Part shown: positions 59,967 through 64,000 of the stretch, one piece after another
Layout of the letters: each line of letters opens with the position of its first letter
Numbering within the stretch: the first letter of the stretch is position 1
Assembly (NCBI RefSeq): GCF_001660625.3
Contig: NC_071284.1
Coordinates: 26,553,547 to 26,617,546 of the forward strand
Source of the DNA: Ictalurus punctatus
Lineage: Eukaryota > Chordata > Actinopteri > Siluriformes > Ictaluridae
Direction of reading: 5' to 3'
Length of the DNA: 64,000 nucleotides
Translations under genes and position numbers: made by a program
Notes under the pieces: model-generated
The model's database searches: none
The model's input: only the letters and a program-made list of their open reading frames with translations
Told to the model about the DNA's origin: nothing

Positions 59967-61352
59967 GTGTGTTCTGTTTAAATGTGTTTATACAGTATAT
60001 GGAATAAGTCTTGGTATTGGAAGTGCGGACATGGGGTGAATATGTTCATATGTTAATATATCCTGTTTTCCTTGAAACCAGCTTTAGTGCGGAAATATTA
60101 AGTCATGGGTTTCTTATTTTGCTAAGGCATAATTACAATACACATTCTCAGCATTCAGAAACGGAAACAAGCTTCTGCAAATTTAATACCTGCCCTTACT
60201 CGCAGTCCATGAAATGACTTGGTAGGCTTGGTAAATCTGTAGCCAGTGGGGTTGGTCACCTTGAATATCACTACTTGCCTCTATAAATAAACAAACAAAC
60301 AAACAAATATCCAGCCAGTCAGGACAAGTAGTGATGAGCAAAATGAAGATGAGAAGCTGATCAGCAAATAATTGTTTTCGAGTGAGTTCTATGGATCTTT
60401 TAAATGGGATTGTAAGAACGATGGCTATTTTTGGACTGCTGCCTTACTAGCATCTCCACTGTTCATTATAAAGCATTGTTGTTGTTGTTCTTATGTTCTC
60501 CAGTTTGTTTGTTTGTGGCCTACTTAACCGTTCTAATAAATCAAAAAACATTTCAGTAGTACATATGAATCACTTTGTCATGTTGTCAAATGTCTGTTAG
60601 TTTTATAAATACTGTCACTTTTCGAAATATTGTGATGTATTGTGATCGGATACATCGCAAAAAGCAAAAAATATATTCACAAAAATATAGTCAGACAGCA
60701 TCTTGTGATAAAATACATCAATTGAATCACGTGTTAAGAGTATCTTTGCCTGTGTAGATTTAAATCAAGTTGTTCTTTTGCGTGGCAGGTCCCTACTTTG
60801 GAAACATCTGGATTAGATGGATTTGACTGTATTACACTGTATTATTGTGTGCCATTGCCCAGAGAACAACACATTCATAGGTTGTGTAAAGTTAATTAAG
60901 GCGCACATGTATTGGGGTGTTATTTATTTGAAGGCATCGATTAGCTATGTTAAAGTGACGTTTACTTTTGACTGACACGTCTGTTTGGTAGGGAATCAGG
61001 TCACGCTCAGGTTTGGATGAATCTTGTCCGGCTGTATTGAGGTTTAGGTTCAAAACTTGGTGCAGCGAATCGGGCCGGGTTTAAACTCCGGACTGATTAA
61101 AGCTCTAGTTCGGAGAAGAGAAGGTGGTTTTCACTTTTGTTTTTGCGAGTCAAGGCCGTGGAATCTGAACTGGCTGACTTTTCCCAGCAGCTGCTGCTCA
61201 GCTCTGATCCAAAGATTACACAACGCTGAGAAACACATGGCCAGGACATTTCTGCTGAACTGGGTCGGGACAGAGGAACCACAAGCTCGCCATACACTTC
61301 CTCGCTTTGTCCTTGTAAACCACCTTCAAAATACTAATACTGTATAATCTGT

Positions 61353-61456
61353 GTGTGTGTTTGTCTCTCTCTGTCTCTGTCTCTCTCTTTGTCTGGCTCT
61401 CTTTGTCTCTCTCTCTCTCTCGCTCTCTTTGTCTCTCTCTCTCTCTCGCTCTCTCA
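61353..61456. repeat. (CT)n/(GTCTCT)n array at the exon acceptor
   Basis: About 100 bp of CT with G interruptions reach straight to the AG of the following exon (ctctctcgctctctcag). It supplies the pyrimidine tract of the splice acceptor. Confidence 0.95.
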
Positions 61457-61457
61457 G

Positions 61458-61580
61458 GCTCTGGATGGTAGTGTGTATGAACACGTGAAGGATTATTTGA
61501 TGTCTTTTTGCCGGACAGAGTTGGAAGCATTCCAGGCCGTCCACAACACGTTCCAATTCCTGCTGGACAAGTCCAGTCGA
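61458..61580 (+). CDS. fchsd2: fchsd2 internal exon: ALDGSVYEHVKDYLMSFCRT
   Basis: A 123-bp exon, 41 codons, phase 0 on both sides. It reads ALDGSVYEHVKDYLMSFCRT, ELEAFQAVHNTFQFLLDKSS and R. The family has ALDGNVYDHLKDYLIAFSRT and ELETCQAVQNTFQFLLENSS at this place, so this is the C-terminal helix of the F-BAR domain. The acceptor is the end of an unusually long CT-rich microsatellite, and the donor gtgagt is followed at once by another CT run, so the exon sits between two repeats of variable length. Confidence 0.96.
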
Positions 61581-61808
61581 GTGAGTCTCTCTCTCTCTGT
61601 CTCTCTGTCTTTCTCTCCCTCACACACTCTATCTCACACACACACATGCGCACACACACACACACACACACACCGCACCTTTTATTTCAGTATCAGCACC
61701 CAATCTGTCTCTGTGTTTCCCTGTTCTGTGCTCCTTTCAGTCTCAGAAATAGCTGTATGTTGCCAGCGTCCCATTAACTGCTCTCCTATGAAGCAATTCC
61801 CTTTGCTG

Positions 61809-61877
<69 letters not shown>

Positions 61878-61974
61878 TGTACATAAATCCACAGGACTTC
61901 TCCCCTGCACTCAGAAATATATCTGCAGGCTAACCTGCTGTCCCTGGGGCTCCTTATGTTACATACTGTAGCTC

Positions 61975-62010
<36 letters not shown>

Positions 62011-63131
62011 CACAAACTGCAAGTACTTTGGAAGTATCTTTGTGTGGACTGTAGTGAATTTCAGCTAGCTATTGCATGATTCTTGATTAAATATGAATCA
62101 GTTTTGTTGACTTGGGCCCATTTTGTATTTGCCCTCTTACGCAGGCATGATTAGCGTGATTAGCCCCACATACACATGCAGTTGGCTAGCGTCATTGTTA
62201 TTGACGGGAAAGAGAGAGTATGCCGTCTCTCCTGCCCAGAGAGCACAACCAGTTTTTGCTCTTGACTCCTGCCCATGGATGACTGTGGCATCATCACGAT
62301 TCAAGCTCATGAGACCGTGACGATAGGCCTTACAGTTCAGTTCCTAATCACTTCCCATTCGCTCTACATAGTGCATTATATTCATAACAGAATGCCTTTT
62401 AGTATTCAGTCACAGACCAATTGAAACACCTGTTGGAAACCATTAACGACTGACATGTAATAATGTTTTTTTTTATTAAATTTCCAAAACAATCACAGCT
62501 TCCCAGTTCTCCCCTCTATCCGTCCTAAATAGTGTCTCCCAAATAGAGATCAGAATGAGCGTGTTGCAAATCGTAGTATGTTGAAACGAGTATCCCAGAG
62601 GTACCCGGATGGTCTAGTATTTCCCGTAGATTTTCGAAGCGTGGATCCGTGGACACTTTTTCAGTTAATGAAAGCAGGGAGGGAGGAGTTTTGTGACTGT
62701 TTGCGTCGGCGAATTCACGGACGCATTTTAAAGAGGTGTAAATGAAACGTGTAAAAAATAAATGAGGGGAAAGACCGAAAGAATGAAACTCTATAGGAGA
62801 AATTCTGTAAGGAATAAAAGTTGAAATGTTTGTTTACGGTGACGTTGTGCGTAACTAGGCAACGGCGATCTCTTCCCTTACATGACGTGTGAGTGCTGTA
62901 TGTCCCCGTACTTGCGTACTCGTTTTCTACACACTCAAACATCTGTACTTTTTTCTTTAGAAAAAGAGTACCTCTTGAGTGCCTAGTCCGAGTAGGTGAA
63001 TTGCGACGCAGGGAACGTGATGATGAAGTTCATTTAGGCAAACGTTTGTTGGGAATCCAATGTTTCTGTAGGCTTGTGTTAGGTGACTGAAATTAGGATG
63101 TTCAATATTAAATCATTTGAACATTTTGGGA

Positions 63132-63163
<32 letters not shown>

Positions 63164-63234
63164 GAAATACATAAACTTGCTCTGTGGGCGCTATTGCGTA
63201 CACGCACGAACTAACTGTATATCTCTAAATCCAG
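61581..63234 (+). other. fchsd2 intron, 1.65 kb
   Basis: A phase-0 intron (gtgagt ... atccag). It contains CA runs at 61635-61672 and 61811-61875, TG at 61977-62009, and otherwise unremarkable sequence. A partly repetitive stretch at about 62510-63080 could be a miniature element, but I could not set its ends. Confidence 0.88.
61811..61875. repeat. (CA)n microsatellite
   Basis: A CA run of 65 bp, with two further CA/TG runs nearby at 61635-61672 and 61977-62009. Confidence 0.95.
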
Positions 63235-63330
63235 GTGGGGCAGGACTTCAATCAGCAGCTGTTCCTGCAGGAGAATCCTGTTTTCCACAAAGTGCAGGAC
63301 TTACAGTTCCAACCGTGCGACAGTGACACA
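63235..63330 (+). CDS. fchsd2: fchsd2 internal exon: QLFLQENPVFHKVQDLQFQP
   Basis: A 96-bp exon, 32 codons, phase 0 in and out, the last coding exon in the window. It reads VGQDFNQQLFLQENPVFHKV, QDLQFQPCDSDT. The family has VVRDYNLQLFLQENAVFHKP, QPFQFQPCDSDT, so the end of the F-BAR domain and its C-terminal extension are clear. The acceptor atctctaaatccag and donor gtgaga are standard. The remaining coiled-coil and the two SH3 domains, which recruit intersectin and N-WASP in the mammalian protein, must lie downstream of the window. A CA run follows the donor by 11 bp. Confidence 0.95.
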
Positions 63331-63338
63331 GTGAGAGA

Positions 63339-63340
<2 letters not shown>

Positions 63341-63370
<30 letters not shown>
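63341..63370. repeat. (CA)n microsatellite
   Basis: A CA run of 30 bp directly after the splice donor. A second short run lies at 63759-63781. Confidence 0.95.
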
Positions 63371-63372
<2 letters not shown>

Positions 63373-63639
63373 AACAGTTCACGTACTGTATGATGTACTG
63401 TAGATGAGGTTGTTTTCACTCTGCATATGTAAAAAAGACCAACTCTGGGTCTTCATCTTGCCTGCTTCCTCCAGAAACAGTGTTTTGTCCAATAATATCT
63501 AGTCCTATGGTCTCTTTCCATTGATGGACGGTGTGGAGAAGGGCTGACAAATTGGCCATGACAGCAGATGAGCTACAGTCATTAACTGCATTTATATGGA
63601 AAAGACAGAAAGGGTCGGAATAAAGGTGGACGTGACATT

Positions 63640-63885
63640 CATTCACTCATTCATTCATCTGCAGTAACTTCTTTATCCTGGTCAGGGTTGTGGTGGATCT
63701 GGAACCTATCCCAGGATCACTGGGTGTCACTGGAACACCGGTCCATCGCAGGGCACCATACACACACACACACACACACAACCTTTCATACCTAGGGGCA
63801 ATTTAGAGTCACCTATCAGCATGTTTTTGGGATATGGGAGGAAACTGGAAAACCCGGAGGAAACCCATTGATGGAACCTGGACCC
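63640..63885 (+). mobile_element. SINE-like repeat, partial copy
   Basis: A diverged relative of the repeat at 59618-59966, with cattcactcattcattcatc, gaacctatcccaggatcac, gaacaccggtccatcgcagg, 'catgtttttgggatatggga' and 'gaaactggaaaacccggagg'. It ends before the tRNA-like part. Confidence 0.65.
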
Positions 63886-64000
63886 TGTGAGAGAGTAAGA
63901 AAGAGAGGAGACGTGAGACGTCGTCGCATGTGACAGAAAAATTGCCGGAAAATTCAAGCCTGCTATTTTTGCTTTTTCTTAAAACAGACGCATCTTTCCA

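Larger units (their letters stand above)
48578..61457 (+). other. fchsd2 intron, 12.9 kb
   Basis: A phase-0 intron (gtgaga ... ctctcag). It contains the inverted pair of 36-bp minisatellites (49.3-50.9 kb), nested Tc1-like elements (51.6-52.8 kb), a local duplication around a Tc1-like fragment (53.8-54.5 kb), poly(C), poly(T), repeat-family copy D, a LINE-like fragment (about 55.9-56.5 kb), a tRNA-related SINE (59.6-60.0 kb) and CA/CT arrays. Stretches with nothing recognisable are about 48.6-49.2, 52.8-53.5, 55.3-55.9, 56.5-57.0, 58.1-59.1 and 60.0-61.3 kb. Confidence 0.85.

Overview
This is a stretch of a teleost fish genome, not a microbial one. Long AT-rich non-coding DNA, GT-AG introns, very frequent CA/TG, GA and AT microsatellites, and many fish-type interspersed repeats (L2-like LINE, tRNA-derived SINEs, hAT, Tc1/mariner and TTAA-type miniature elements) all point that way. 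The SINE and palindromic repeat families look most like those of otophysan fishes, perhaps a catfish. That lineage call is inference from remembered repeat types and has not been checked.

The only gene I can support is one multi-exon gene on the + strand. Eight internal coding exons (8269-8314, 43265-43344, 44433-44577, 45144-45277, 46437-46491, 48449-48577, 61458-61580, 63235-63330) join in perfect phase through canonical GT-AG junctions. They give about 269 residues of an F-BAR domain protein closely resembling FCHSD2 (F-BAR and double SH3 domains protein 2, the vertebrate relative of Drosophila Nervous wreck). The start codon, the first exons and the C-terminal SH3 exons lie outside the window. 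The whole window therefore sits inside this gene: the 3' part of an upstream intron (1-8268), a 35 kb intron (8315-43264), a cluster of short introns (43 to 48.5 kb), a 12.9 kb intron (48578-61457) and two shorter stretches at the end.

The introns are a layered record of mobile DNA. Several elements have readable boundaries: hAT-type elements with 8-bp duplications at 24336-24738 and 47218-48026; a larger hAT-like element at 9111-10329 inside a 40-bp minisatellite and itself carrying a possible solo LTR; a TTAA-flanked miniature element at 19017-19573; TA-flanked Tc1/mariner fold-back elements at 38370-38690 and 41716-42134; and a Tc1-like element nested in a second Tc1-like element at 51.6-52.8 kb. 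An L2-type reverse transcriptase fragment (809-1444) and a second degraded LINE (about 24.8-25.9 kb) lie on the minus strand.

The most interesting points are: a well-formed 75-bp candidate cassette ('poison') exon at 45588-45662 between two fchsd2 exons; a pair of inverted 36-bp minisatellites (49.3-49.7 and 50.6-50.9 kb) that each stay open in the same 12-residue reading frame; two striking short-loop inverted repeats at 15009-15082 and 37798-37931; and an unidentified four-copy repeat family with a conserved minus-strand reading. I found no CRISPR array, operon, tRNA or rRNA gene.
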